This document shows positions 19,997-28,428 of a stretch of DNA of 53,309 nt, one piece after another (position 1 is the stretch's first letter; each line of letters starts with the position of its first letter). The DNA comes from Stutzerimonas stutzeri. GTDB taxonomy: Bacteria > Pseudomonadota > Gammaproteobacteria > Pseudomonadales > Pseudomonadaceae. A model generated the notes under the pieces. That model was given only the letters and a program-made list of their open reading frames with translations. It was not told the origin of the DNA and did no database searches. The DNA is taken from positions 1-53,309 of the forward strand of contig DGLA01000011.1 in the NCBI GenBank assembly GCA_002387205.1. The letters run 5' to 3'. The translations under genes were made by a program, and so were the position numbers.

Positions 19997-20760
19997 TGCT
20001 CGCTGTAGTTCCATAACAGGCCACCGTCGATAACCAGTGTAGTACCGGTGACGTAGTCGGCGTCGTCCGAGGCTAGAAAGGCCACCGCACCCGCCACATC
20101 GTGGGGCTGACCAAGACGTTTGGCCGGGATGTTTTCCAGCAGGCCGGCAAGCTTCTCCGGCTGGTTCATCAGCGCCTGGTTGATTGGCGTCTCGATGGCA
20201 CCCGGTGCAACGTTGTTGACGGTAATGCCCAGCGGCGCCAGTTCGATGGCCAGGTTGCGCGTCAGCATCTTCAGCCCACCCTTGCTGGAACAGTAGGCAC
20301 TGAAATTGGGAAACGGCAGCTCTTCGTGAACCGAGCTGTTATTGATGATCCGCCCGCCCCGTCCGCTGTCTCGCAGATGCCGGGCGAACGCCTGGGACAG
20401 AAAGAAAGGACCGCGCAGGTTGACGTTCAGGACCTGGTCGTAGTCCGCCTCGCTGACATCGAGAAAGCCCGCATGCTTCTGCACCCCGGCGTTATTGACC
20501 AGGATGTCCAGGCGCCCCATCTGCTGGATCGCCTGTTCGACCAGCCGGTAGCAATTGGCTGGCTCCGCTACATCCGCAGCGATAAAGCAGGCGCGACGGC
20601 CCTCGGCTCGCACCTGCTCGAGTGTCTCGCGGGCCTGGTCGTCATCATGCCGCCCATTGATGATCAGGTCAGCGCCTTCCCGTGCCAGGCGCACCGCAAT
20701 ACCCCGTCCGATGCCCTGGGAGCTGCCGGTCACCAGTGCAACCTTGTTCTGCAGTTTCAT
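19993..20760 (-). CDS. Short-chain dehydrogenase/reductase (glucose 1-dehydrogenase-like)
   Basis: A 255-residue classical SDR: cofactor motif TGSSQGIG near the N-terminus, NNAG at about residue 90, active-site Ser in NNSSVHE, and YCSSK as the Tyr-Lys pair. The C-terminal DYVTGTTLVIDGG is typical. Several annotated homologues are glucose 1-dehydrogenases. Its stop overlaps the trehalase start, so an enzyme acting on glucose released from trehalose is plausible, but this is inference from context. Confidence 0.88.
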   Translation of the reverse strand: MKLQNKVALVTGSSQGIGRGIAVRLAREGADLIINGRHDDDQARETLEQVRAEGRRACFIAADVAEPANCYRLVEQAIQQMGRLDILVNNAGVQKHAGFLDVSEADYDQVLNVNLRGPFFLSQAFARHLRDSGRGGRIINNSSVHEELPFPNFSAYCSSKGGLKMLTRNLAIELAPLGITVNNVAPGAIETPINQALMNQPEKLAGLLENIPAKRLGQPHDVAGAVAFLASDDADYVTGTTLVIDGGLLWNYSEQ

Positions 20761-20954
20761 CGAATACCTCGCGTTGGCCGTTCAGTCGCAACGGCGTTTC
20801 CCTTCGTCAAGGTGAGACGGATCACAGCCGGTGGCGTTCAACCACGCTTGTTTGGAGATGCTTCGAACCCACGCGTATGTCGCGCGCCGGCAGACAAACA
20901 CCCATGCGAGGGCGCAAAATGGCCGGCTCTCCGCCGCCCCGTTCCAGGACATCC

Positions 20955-21848
20955 ATGGCCACCGCCGATTTGCGCAAGGGTTATCTACTGGGTCTGACGA
21001 CCTTCTCCATCTGGGGCCTGTTCCCGCTCTATTTCAAATCCATCGAGCAATACGCCGCGCTGGAGATCGTCACCCAGCGGGCGGTCTGGTCAGCCCTGTT
21101 CGGCACCCTGGTGCTGATGCTCTGGCGTCACCCCGGCTGGTGGCAGGAGTTGCTGGCCCATCCGCGGCGGATCGGCGTGCTGATGATTTCCAGCGTGCTG
21201 ATCGCCAGCAACTGGCTGATCTACGTCTGGGCGGTGAACCACGACCATATGCTCGAAGCGAGCCTGGGCTACTACATCAATCCGCTGGTCAACGTGCTGC
21301 TGGGGCTGATCGTGCTGCGCGAGCGCCTGCGCCCTCTGCAATGGCTAGCCGTCGCTATGGCAGCCATCGGCGTTTCCCTGCAGCTGATCACGCTCGGCGA
21401 ATTCCCATGGGTTTCCATCGTGCTGGCCTTGAGCTTTGGCAGCTACGGCCTGCTGCGCAAACAGGCGCCTGTCGCCGCGCTACCAGGCCTGGTAGTGGAA
21501 ACCTGGCTACTACTGCCGATCGCGCTGGGCTGGTTGTTTTTCTTCGGCACCGGCCCGAGCACCGAATGGTCGTTCTGGACCGAGCCGCAGGCACTCTGGC
21601 TGGTGGCGGCCGGGCCGGTGACGCTGTTGCCGTTGCTGTGTTTCAACGCCGCGGCGCGCCACCTGCCCTATTCGACCCTGGGGTTCCTGCAATACATCAC
21701 GCCAACTCTGCTGCTTATCCTGGCGGTGTGGGTATTCAACGAGCCCTTCCCCGCTGACCGTCAGGTCGCGTTCATCTGCATCTGGGCCGGCCTGGCTGTG
21801 TACAGCTACGACGCGTGGCGACTGATGCGCAGGGGCGTCGTTCGCTGA
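20955..21848 (+). CDS. rarD: EamA-family transporter RarD
   Basis: A 297-residue drug/metabolite-superfamily protein with about ten transmembrane helices. RarD-specific stretches are GLTTFSIWGLFPLYFK near the start, NWLIYVWAVNHDHMLEASLGYYINPL in the middle and PYSTLGFLQYITPTLL near the end. The start at 20955 gives the family N-terminus (MATADLRKG); upstream in-frame codons are polar and unlike RarD. The substrate is not known. It is divergent from the SDR-trehalase pair. Confidence 0.92.
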   Translation: MATADLRKGYLLGLTTFSIWGLFPLYFKSIEQYAALEIVTQRAVWSALFGTLVLMLWRHPGWWQELLAHPRRIGVLMISSVLIASNWLIYVWAVNHDHMLEASLGYYINPLVNVLLGLIVLRERLRPLQWLAVAMAAIGVSLQLITLGEFPWVSIVLALSFGSYGLLRKQAPVAALPGLVVETWLLLPIALGWLFFFGTGPSTEWSFWTEPQALWLVAAGPVTLLPLLCFNAAARHLPYSTLGFLQYITPTLLLILAVWVFNEPFPADRQVAFICIWAGLAVYSYDAWRLMRRGVVR

Positions 21849-21855
21849 GACTCGG

Positions 21856-22374
21856 TCAGTCGGTCGGTTGCAGCTTGAGCTCCACCATTAGATCGTCGGC
21901 AAGCGTCTCGAGGTGCCTCTGCAGATCATCGAGGGGCAGCTCGGCAGGCACCGCCAGTCGCGCGACAGCGTGAAACAGCAGCTCGTTGGTCATTGGCGCC
22001 GGCATCACATCGGTGTCCAGGCTTTCCAGGTTGACACCATGACGCGCCAGCAACTGGGTGATGTCGCGAACGATGCCTGCCCGGTCATTGCCTACCAGCT
22101 CCAGCTGGATCATGCGCCAGCTGCGCTGCGGCTCGACACCGCTGTGAGCGAACAGCACCCGAATGCCCTCACGCTCCAGTTGCTGCAGCGCCTCGATGAG
22201 TCCGGGATGGGCCTGCGCCGGCACGGCGACACGAAGAATCCCGGCGAACTGCCCGGCCATGCGCGACATGCGGCTCTCCAGCCAGTTACCGCCATGCTCG
22301 GCGATGCACTTGGCGACACGCTCGACGAGCCCGGGCTGGTCTTCGGCGATGACGGTTAGGACGAGATGATCCAT
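21856..22374 (-). CDS. GcvR-like protein with two ACT domains
   Basis: A 172-residue protein made of two ACT domains. The first starts MDHLVLTVIAEDQPGLVERVAKCI, the second has QLELVGNDRAGIVRDITQLLARHGVNLESL. This layout is that of the glycine cleavage system regulatory protein GcvR and related amino-acid sensing regulators. The ATG at 22374 is chosen over 22389 because an AAGGAG site sits six bases upstream of it. No glycine cleavage genes are nearby, so its partner is unknown. Confidence 0.85.
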   Translation of the reverse strand: MDHLVLTVIAEDQPGLVERVAKCIAEHGGNWLESRMSRMAGQFAGILRVAVPAQAHPGLIEALQQLEREGIRVLFAHSGVEPQRSWRMIQLELVGNDRAGIVRDITQLLARHGVNLESLDTDVMPAPMTNELLFHAVARLAVPAELPLDDLQRHLETLADDLMVELKLQPTD

Positions 22375-22571
22375 CAGTAGCTCCTTCATTGGGTTACGGC
22401 GACCGACGCCGAGGGTGCGGATGGTGAACGCCAGGGATCGCGCCGCCTGCGTCCGGCTCCATAGGTATAGAACAGACCGCTCAAACTACTACGTCCGACG
22501 CCCAGTGGCAGCACCAAGTCGGCCCTCGCCGCGCTTCTGCGGGCCCAAACGTGACGGACTGATTTTCCAAA

Positions 22572-22616
22572 CAGCTTCATGTAGTATCCGGCGACCCGGA
22601 CTACAAGAAGAAGCTG
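22572..22616 (+). promoter_or_regulatory. Nested inverted repeat with RccR-like half-sites in the glcB leader
   Basis: TGTAGT and ACTACA (outer ends 22580 and 22605) flank a 14-base spacer that itself contains CCGG arms, and an outer pair CAGCTTC/GAAGCTG encloses them. From memory, the pseudomonad KDPG-responsive regulator RccR binds TGTAGT/ACTACA half-sites at glyoxylate-shunt genes including glcB. The site ends 36 bases before the glcB start codon, where it could act as an operator or a leader hairpin. Confidence 0.55.
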
Positions 22617-22652
22617 TCCGACGGATTCGAAGAAAACCAAGTGAGGCGAGAG

Positions 22653-24833
22653 ATGACTGAGCGCGTTCAAGTCGGTGGCCTGCAGGTCGCCAAAGTCCTG
22701 TACGACTTCGTGAACAACGAAGCGATTCCTGGTACCGGCGTCGATGCCGACGCCTTCTGGGCCGGCGCTTCGGGCGTCATTCATGACCTGGCGCCAAAGA
22801 ACCGCGCGCTGCTGGCCAAGCGTGACGAGCTGCAGGCGCAAATCGATGCCTGGCATCAGGCCCGCGCCGGTCAGGCTCACGACGCAGCGGCGTACAAGAG
22901 CTTTCTGCAGGAGATCGGTTACCTGCTGCCGGATGCCGAAGATTTCCAGGCCACTACCCAGAACGTCGACGAAGAAATCGCCAGCATGGCCGGCCCGCAG
23001 CTGGTGGTGCCGATCATGAACGCGCGCTTCGCGCTGAACGCCGCCAACGCGCGCTGGGGCTCGCTGTATGACGCGCTCTACGGCACCGACGCCATTTCCG
23101 AAGAAGGTGGCGCCAGCAAAGGCCCGGGCTACAACGAGATCCGCGGCAACAAGGTCATTGCCTATGCCCGCGCCTTCCTCGACGAAGCCGCTCCATTGGA
23201 AACCGGCTCGCATGCCGACGCCACCGGCTACCGCATCGAAGATGGCAAGCTCACCGTCGCGCTGAAGGACGGCAGCACCACCGGCCTGCAGAACCCCGCG
23301 CAGCTGCGCGGCTTCCAGGGCGACGCCAATGCGCCGATCGCCGTGCTGCTCAAGCACAACGGCATCCACTTCGAGATCCAGATCGACCCGTCCAGCCCGA
23401 TCGGCCAGACCGACGCGGCCGGCGTGAAAGACATCCTGATGGAATCGGCGCTGACCACGATCATGGACTGCGAAGACTCCATCGCCGCCGTCGACGCCGA
23501 CGACAAGACCATCGTCTACCGCAACTGGCTCGGCCTGATGAAGGGCGATCTGGTCGAAGAGCTGGACAAGGGCGGCAAGCGCATCACCCGCGCCATGAAC
23601 CCGGACCGCGTCTACACCCAGGCCGACGGCAACGGTGAACTGACCCTGCATGGCCGCTCCCTGCTGTTCATCCGCAACGTCGGGCACCTGATGACCAACG
23701 ACGCCATTCTCGACAAGGACGGCAACGAAGTACCGGAAGGCATCATGGACGGCCTGTTCACCAGCCTCGCCGCGATGCACAACCTCAAGGGCAACTCCAC
23801 CCGCGCCAACAGCCGCACCGGCTCGATGTACATCGTCAAGCCGAAGATGCACGGCCCGGAAGAAGTCGCCTTCGCCACCGAGCTGTTTGGCCGCGTCGAG
23901 GACGTCCTCGGCCTGCCGCGCAATACCCTGAAAGTCGGCATCATGGACGAGGAGCGCCGTACCACGGTCAACCTCAAGGCCTGCATCAAGGAAGCGCGTG
24001 AGCGCGTGGTGTTCATCAACACTGGCTTCCTCGACCGCACTGGCGACGAAATCCACACCTCCATGGAAGCCGGCCCGATGGTGCGCAAGGCCGCCATGAA
24101 GGCCGAGAAGTGGATCAGCGCCTATGAGAACAACAACGTCGACGTCGGCCTGGCCTGCGGCCTGCAGGGCAAGGCGCAGATCGGCAAGGGCATGTGGGCC
24201 ATGCCTGATCTGATGGCCGCGATGCTCGAACAGAAGATCGGTCACCCCATGGCCGGTGCCAACACCGCCTGGGTGCCGTCACCGACCGCTGCCACCCTTC
24301 ACGCCATGCACTACCACAAGGTAGACGTGCAGGCGCGCCAGGCCGAGCTTGCCAAGCGCGAAAAGGCGTCCATCGACGACATTCTCACCATCCCGCTGGC
24401 GCAAGACACCAACTGGAGCGAGGAAGAGAAGCGCAACGAGCTGGACAACAACTCGCAGGGCATCCTCGGCTACATGGTCCGCTGGGTCGAGCAAGGTGTC
24501 GGCTGCTCAAAGGTGCCGGACATCAACGACATCGCACTGATGGAAGACCGTGCGACGCTGCGTATCTCCAGCCAGCACGTGGCCAACTGGATGCGCCACG
24601 GCGTGGTAACGGAGGCTCAGGTGATCGAGAGCCTCAAGCGCATGGCCCCGGTGGTCGACCGTCAGAATGAGGGTGACCCGCTGTACCGTCCGATGGCGCC
24701 TGACTTCGATAACAGCGTGGCCTTCCAGGCAGCCTTGGAACTGGTGCTTGAGGGCACCAAGCAGCCGAACGGCTACACCGAGCCGGTCCTGCACCGCCGC
24801 CGCCGCGAGTTCAAGGCCAAGAACGGGCTATAA
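22653..24833 (+). CDS. glcB: Malate synthase G
   Basis: A 726-residue enzyme condensing glyoxylate and acetyl-CoA to malate, the second step of the glyoxylate shunt. The length is that of the monomeric G isoform, with its characteristic stretches TTIMDCEDSIAAVDADDK, GSMYIVKPKMHGPEEV and GIMDEERRTTVNLKACI. The ATG at 22653 has a GAGGCGAG site and gives the usual MTERVQVGGLQVAKVLYDF N-terminus. It stands alone as a transcription unit, with an RccR-like site upstream and a strong terminator after it. It supports growth on acetate, consistent with the acetate-type symporter encoded farther on. Confidence 0.97.
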   Translation: MTERVQVGGLQVAKVLYDFVNNEAIPGTGVDADAFWAGASGVIHDLAPKNRALLAKRDELQAQIDAWHQARAGQAHDAAAYKSFLQEIGYLLPDAEDFQATTQNVDEEIASMAGPQLVVPIMNARFALNAANARWGSLYDALYGTDAISEEGGASKGPGYNEIRGNKVIAYARAFLDEAAPLETGSHADATGYRIEDGKLTVALKDGSTTGLQNPAQLRGFQGDANAPIAVLLKHNGIHFEIQIDPSSPIGQTDAAGVKDILMESALTTIMDCEDSIAAVDADDKTIVYRNWLGLMKGDLVEELDKGGKRITRAMNPDRVYTQADGNGELTLHGRSLLFIRNVGHLMTNDAILDKDGNEVPEGIMDGLFTSLAAMHNLKGNSTRANSRTGSMYIVKPKMHGPEEVAFATELFGRVEDVLGLPRNTLKVGIMDEERRTTVNLKACIKEARERVVFINTGFLDRTGDEIHTSMEAGPMVRKAAMKAEKWISAYENNNVDVGLACGLQGKAQIGKGMWAMPDLMAAMLEQKIGHPMAGANTAWVPSPTAATLHAMHYHKVDVQARQAELAKREKASIDDILTIPLAQDTNWSEEEKRNELDNNSQGILGYMVRWVEQGVGCSKVPDINDIALMEDRATLRISSQHVANWMRHGVVTEAQVIESLKRMAPVVDRQNEGDPLYRPMAPDFDNSVAFQAALELVLEGTKQPNGYTEPVLHRRRREFKAKNGL

Positions 24834-24854
24834 CCCGCAACCTCCCGCCACATG

Positions 24855-24879
24855 AACCGCCCCACGGGGCGGTTTTTTT
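24855..24879 (+). terminator. Rho-independent terminator of glcB
   Basis: ACCGCCCC and GGGGCGGT form a tight GC stem followed by a run of seven T, about 20 bases after the glcB stop codon. Confidence 0.92.
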
Positions 24880-24894
24880 CTGGGCCGGCCGTGC

Positions 24895-24921
24895 TCAAGT
24901 TCGAACCATTTCATCCGATAG
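24895..24921 (+). promoter_or_regulatory. Sigma-28 (FliA)-type promoter of the chemoreceptor unit
   Basis: TCAAGTTC-N11-TCCGATAG closely fits the flagellar sigma factor consensus TAAAGTTT-N11-GCCGATAA. It ends 98 bases before the chemoreceptor start codon, as expected for a receptor co-expressed with flagella. The -10 element overlaps an inverted repeat ATAGCG-TAA-CGCTAT (24918-24932). Confidence 0.7.
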
Positions 24922-25019
24922 CGTAACGCTATGCCATTCATAAAATTAATAACCGATGTATGGCATTTCGCTATCACGCGTCATCCCGTAGTATCCGCCG
25001 CCCGCCGTGGAGTCGATGC

Positions 25020-26644
25020 ATGTTCAAGAATTTCTCACTGACCGCCAAGTTGTCGCTGGTGCCCGCTGTCGCCCTGCTCGGGCTGATTCTCTATGTCGGC
25101 TATACCTCGCTGCAGCTGTCTGCGACGGATTCGCGCCTGGTCAGCATCGAGACACAAAGCTATCCGACATTGGAAAAAACCGACGCGGTGATCTTCCAGT
25201 TTTCCCGCATACCGGGCCTGCTTAACAACGCGGTGGCAGCCGGTGAGCCAGGCATGCTCGACGAGGCGCGTGGAGTGCTAGGCGAAATAGATGCGCAGCA
25301 GGCGTCGCTCGCGTCGCTTCTGAACGCTCAACCGCAACGGCTACAGTCGCTCGACAATTGGCGCAATGCGGTCAAGGCCTATGCCGACAATGCCCTCCAG
25401 GCTTCAGCGAAGCTGATCGACGGCAGCGCCTCGTTCGATGACTTACGCCCGAACCTGGATCGTATGGCCAATGATCTTGCCCAGGCACAGCAACTGGCAA
25501 CTGACTTTCGCGCGGGCGCCTACCAGCAGTTCCAGGAGACCCTCGCCGAGACCCGCGTGGCCAACGGACACACCACGCGGCTGGGCATCATTCTTTCCCT
25601 TGTGCTCATCCTGGTGGTCGGCCTCGGCGCCTGGCTGGTCATTCGAAGCGTCATGGCCAACGTGCGCGGCGTGATCGCCTCCCTGCAATCCATTGCACGC
25701 GGCGATGGCGATCTCACGCAGCGAGTGAACGTCAAATCGAATGACGAAATTGGCGCCATGATCGAGCTGTTCAACGGCTTTCTCGACAAGTTGCAGCAGA
25801 CCATCCGTCAGATCATCGAGGCCGCCAGCCCACTCGGCCAGGTATCCAAGGAGCTATATACCCTGACCCAGGGCTCGGAAGAAAACGCCAAGTCGCAGCA
25901 ACATCACACTGAGTCCATTTCTCGCGACATCCTCACCATGACCGGCAGCATTCAGGAAGTGGCGCAGCGCTCGCAGCAGGCCTCCAACGAGGCCAACTCG
26001 GCTGCTCGCCAGGCCGCCACTGCTCGCGAACATATCGGCAGCCTGTCCAGTGGCATCAGCGACTTGGGGGCGACAGCGTGATGAGCGCCGTGCAGGCAAT
26101 GGAACAGCTGGAAGAGGAAACCCAGGAGGTCGGCTCGGTACTGACGGTTATTCGCAGCATTGCCGAACAGACCAATCTGCTCGCGCTGAACGCAGCCATC
26201 GAAGCCGCACGCGCTGGCGAACAGGGCCGTGGCTTTGCCGTGGTGGCTGACGAAGTGCGCAACCTGGCGCAGAAGACCGCCGCCTCCACCGCGGAGATCC
26301 AGCAGATCATCCAGCGCCTGCAAAGCAGCGCCAATACCGTGCTCAACGTGATGAACAGCAATGGCGAAAAGTCCAGGGCCAGCATCGATCGTTCAGTCGA
26401 GGCAACCCAGCTGCTCGAGACCATCGCCCAGACCGTCAACCAGATCGACGAACTCAACGCCGGCATCGCCCAGTTCACCCAGGAGCAGATCGGCCTGTCG
26501 AGTTCCATCAGACAAGAAACCCAAGTGTTGCAGCAGGACGCACAAGCAACCGCAAACGGCGCCGAAGCCACTGCCCGTCTGGGTGAGCAATTGGTCAGCA
26601 CGGGCGATGACCTGCGTGCGGCCACGGCCCAATTCCGCGTTTAA
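25020..26644 (+). pseudogene. Methyl-accepting chemotaxis protein, interrupted by a one-base frameshift
   Basis: The first frame encodes TM1 (about residues 10-30), a helical periplasmic sensor domain (35-185), TM2 (about 191-211), HAMP and the start of the signalling coiled coil, then stops at 26081. The adjacent frame continues with VMSAVQAMEQLEEET and the conserved tip IRSIAEQTNLLALNAAIEAA, ending at 26644. At 26066-26070 there are five G residues; a sixth would restore DLGGDSVMSAV without interruption, so one G was lost (mutation, slippage or sequencing error). As written, the product lacks the kinase-control tip. A sigma-28-type promoter precedes it and a porin gene follows 20 bp later. 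Confidence 0.88.
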
Positions 26645-26664
26645 ATGCTTTAGGAGCACACCTG

Positions 26665-27828
26665 ATGACCGCAGTACGTGTTATCAGCCTGGCAGCCGTC
26701 TGCCTGGCAACCACCCCAGCCTTTGCCCTGGATCAGGGCGAGCATCGCTTCAATGGCTTCGGCACCGTCGGATTCACCCACCTGGGTGGCGAAGATGATG
26801 GTCGCAGCTATGGTGTTCAAGGCCAGACCAACGATTCCTGGCGCGGCGACCAGCTGTCCAAATTCGGCGCTCAGTTGAGCTATGGCATCACCGACACCGT
26901 AGGCGTCACCGTTCAGGCTACCGCCAAGGCGCAGCAGGATGAATGGAAAGCCAATCTGGAGTGGGCCTACCTGTCCTGGCAGACCAATGACCAGCTGATG
27001 CTCCGCGCCGGCCGCCTGCGTAGCCCGGTCTACATGTACTCCGAGAGTCTTGACGTCGGCTACAGCTACCCCTGGCTGCGCCTGCCCGATGAGGTCTACA
27101 GCCAGGTTCAGGTGACCAACTACGAAGGCGTCGACGCCGTCTACACCTTGCCGCTTTCCTACGGATCGGTGACCGTTCAGGTTGCGGGTGGTCAGGCGAA
27201 GAACCGTGACTATTATGCCTACGACGAGCAGTTCGATATCGACTACGGCAACCTGTTCGGTGCCAGCATAAGCCTGGCTACCAATGATTTCGGTACGCTG
27301 CGCATCGGTTATGTCGAGGCGGATATCAAGACGGACATCCGCGGTACCGTTACTGTCGCGCCTGGCATCACGGCACCTCTGAGCCTGCTGACTCTTGACA
27401 AGGAAAAAGGCAAGTTCACCTCCATCGGCTACCAGTACGACAACGGCACCTGGGTCAGTAGCAACGAGTGGACCTCGCGCATGATCGAGAACGACGGCAT
27501 GGAGTCGATCGATTCTTTCTACCTGATGGGTGGCCGTCGCTTTGGCGATTTCCTGCCGCATGTAACCTATGCGCAGCTCGACGACAACGGCGGGCGCCAG
27601 AATTCGTGGACGCTGGGCCTGAACTATCAGGCCGCTCCGACCGTTGTGGTCAAGGGTGAATACAAGCGCGTCGATACGTCCAACGGCTTTGATGGCGTGT
27701 TTACCCGCAACGCTCAGGAAGTCTATGAAAACGCTGTGTACGAGCGCTTCGGTGGCGCACGTGGCGGCGTTCCAGCCCGCAACTACGACGGTGACATCGT
27801 TTCCGTCGGCGTCGATTTCGTATTCTGA
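26665..27828 (+). CDS. Outer-membrane porin
   Basis: A 387-residue protein with a Sec signal peptide (cleavage after AFA, residue 19-21), amphipathic beta-strand pattern throughout and a C-terminal aromatic VSVGVDFVF, as required for outer-membrane barrel assembly. It resembles general or anion-type porins without matching a named one that I recognise. An AGGAG site precedes the ATG. Only 20 bp separate it from the chemoreceptor and 11 bp from the small PstS-like gene, so the three appear co-transcribed. Confidence 0.82.
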   Translation: MTAVRVISLAAVCLATTPAFALDQGEHRFNGFGTVGFTHLGGEDDGRSYGVQGQTNDSWRGDQLSKFGAQLSYGITDTVGVTVQATAKAQQDEWKANLEWAYLSWQTNDQLMLRAGRLRSPVYMYSESLDVGYSYPWLRLPDEVYSQVQVTNYEGVDAVYTLPLSYGSVTVQVAGGQAKNRDYYAYDEQFDIDYGNLFGASISLATNDFGTLRIGYVEADIKTDIRGTVTVAPGITAPLSLLTLDKEKGKFTSIGYQYDNGTWVSSNEWTSRMIENDGMESIDSFYLMGGRRFGDFLPHVTYAQLDDNGGRQNSWTLGLNYQAAPTVVVKGEYKRVDTSNGFDGVFTRNAQEVYENAVYERFGGARGGVPARNYDGDIVSVGVDFVF

Positions 27829-27839
27829 GGAGCGACAAG

Positions 27840-28244
27840 ATGAAAATATCCCTTCGCATCCTCACCGGCGCAGCCTCGCTCAGCATGGTTGTCATGGCTC
27901 AGGCCGAAGTCGCTGTGATCGTCAATGCTGCCGCGGCCAAGGCGCCCTCGCAGTCCGACGTGGCCAACATCTTTCTGGGCAAGGACAAATCCCTGAAAGG
28001 GGTCGACCAAGCCGGCTGGACGCCTGCCAAAGAGGCCTTCTATGCAGGTGTCGCCAGCAAGAACGAGTCGCAACTCAAGTCGTACTGGTCAGGCCTGATC
28101 TTCACAGGCAAGGGCCAACCCCTGCCCAGCGTCGCTGATGACGCAGCTGTAGTCGCCAAGGTTGCTGCCGAAGCCGATGCCATCGGTTACGTCGACAGCG
28201 CCGCGGTCAACGATTCGGTCAAGGTGTTGTTCACGCTTCCGTAG
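27840..28244 (+). CDS. Small periplasmic phosphate-binding-protein-like (PstS-like) protein
   Basis: A 134-residue protein with a signal peptide (cleavage after AQA, about residue 22). The mature part of about 112 residues resembles one lobe of PstS-type binding proteins: VAVIVNAAAAKAPSQSDVANIFLGK at the start and EADAIGYVDSAAVNDSVKVL at the end. Full PstS proteins are two-lobed and roughly three times longer, so this cannot form a normal two-lobe clamp alone. A GAGGAG site precedes it and a strong terminator follows. Its place after a chemoreceptor and porin suggests a ligand-presenting or sensing role (inference). Confidence 0.8.
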   Translation: MKISLRILTGAASLSMVVMAQAEVAVIVNAAAAKAPSQSDVANIFLGKDKSLKGVDQAGWTPAKEAFYAGVASKNESQLKSYWSGLIFTGKGQPLPSVADDAAVVAKVAAEADAIGYVDSAAVNDSVKVLFTLP

Positions 28245-28261
28245 TTGTTGCAACTGAACAG

Positions 28262-28290
28262 AAACCGCCCCTCGGGGCGGTTTTTTTTTG
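28262..28290 (+). terminator. Rho-independent terminator of the MCP-porin-PstS-like unit
   Basis: AACCGCCCC and GGGGCGGTT pair around a short loop and are followed by nine or so T residues, 18 bases after the PstS-like stop codon. Confidence 0.93.
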
Positions 28291-28428
28291 GGCGTGAGCA
28301 TCGCGAATGGCCCGCAGGGGACAATGACCCGTGTCAGCCCGATAAGGCGCGCTGGCGACTAGACTTACGTCCAATGTGCCCCTCCGGACCCACAGCCCAC
28401 CATTGGGCTTAAAAAATGGACACGAACC

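Noticed and set aside
22386..24245. 619-codon open frame antisense to glcB
   Set aside because: It mirrors the codon pattern of malate synthase G in a GC-rich genome, has no ribosome-binding site or recognisable domain, and glcB is unquestionably the real gene.
28337..28346. Second sigma-28 promoter candidate (CCCGATAAGG) before the DUF294 gene
   Set aside because: The -10-like element has no matching -35 element at the required spacing.
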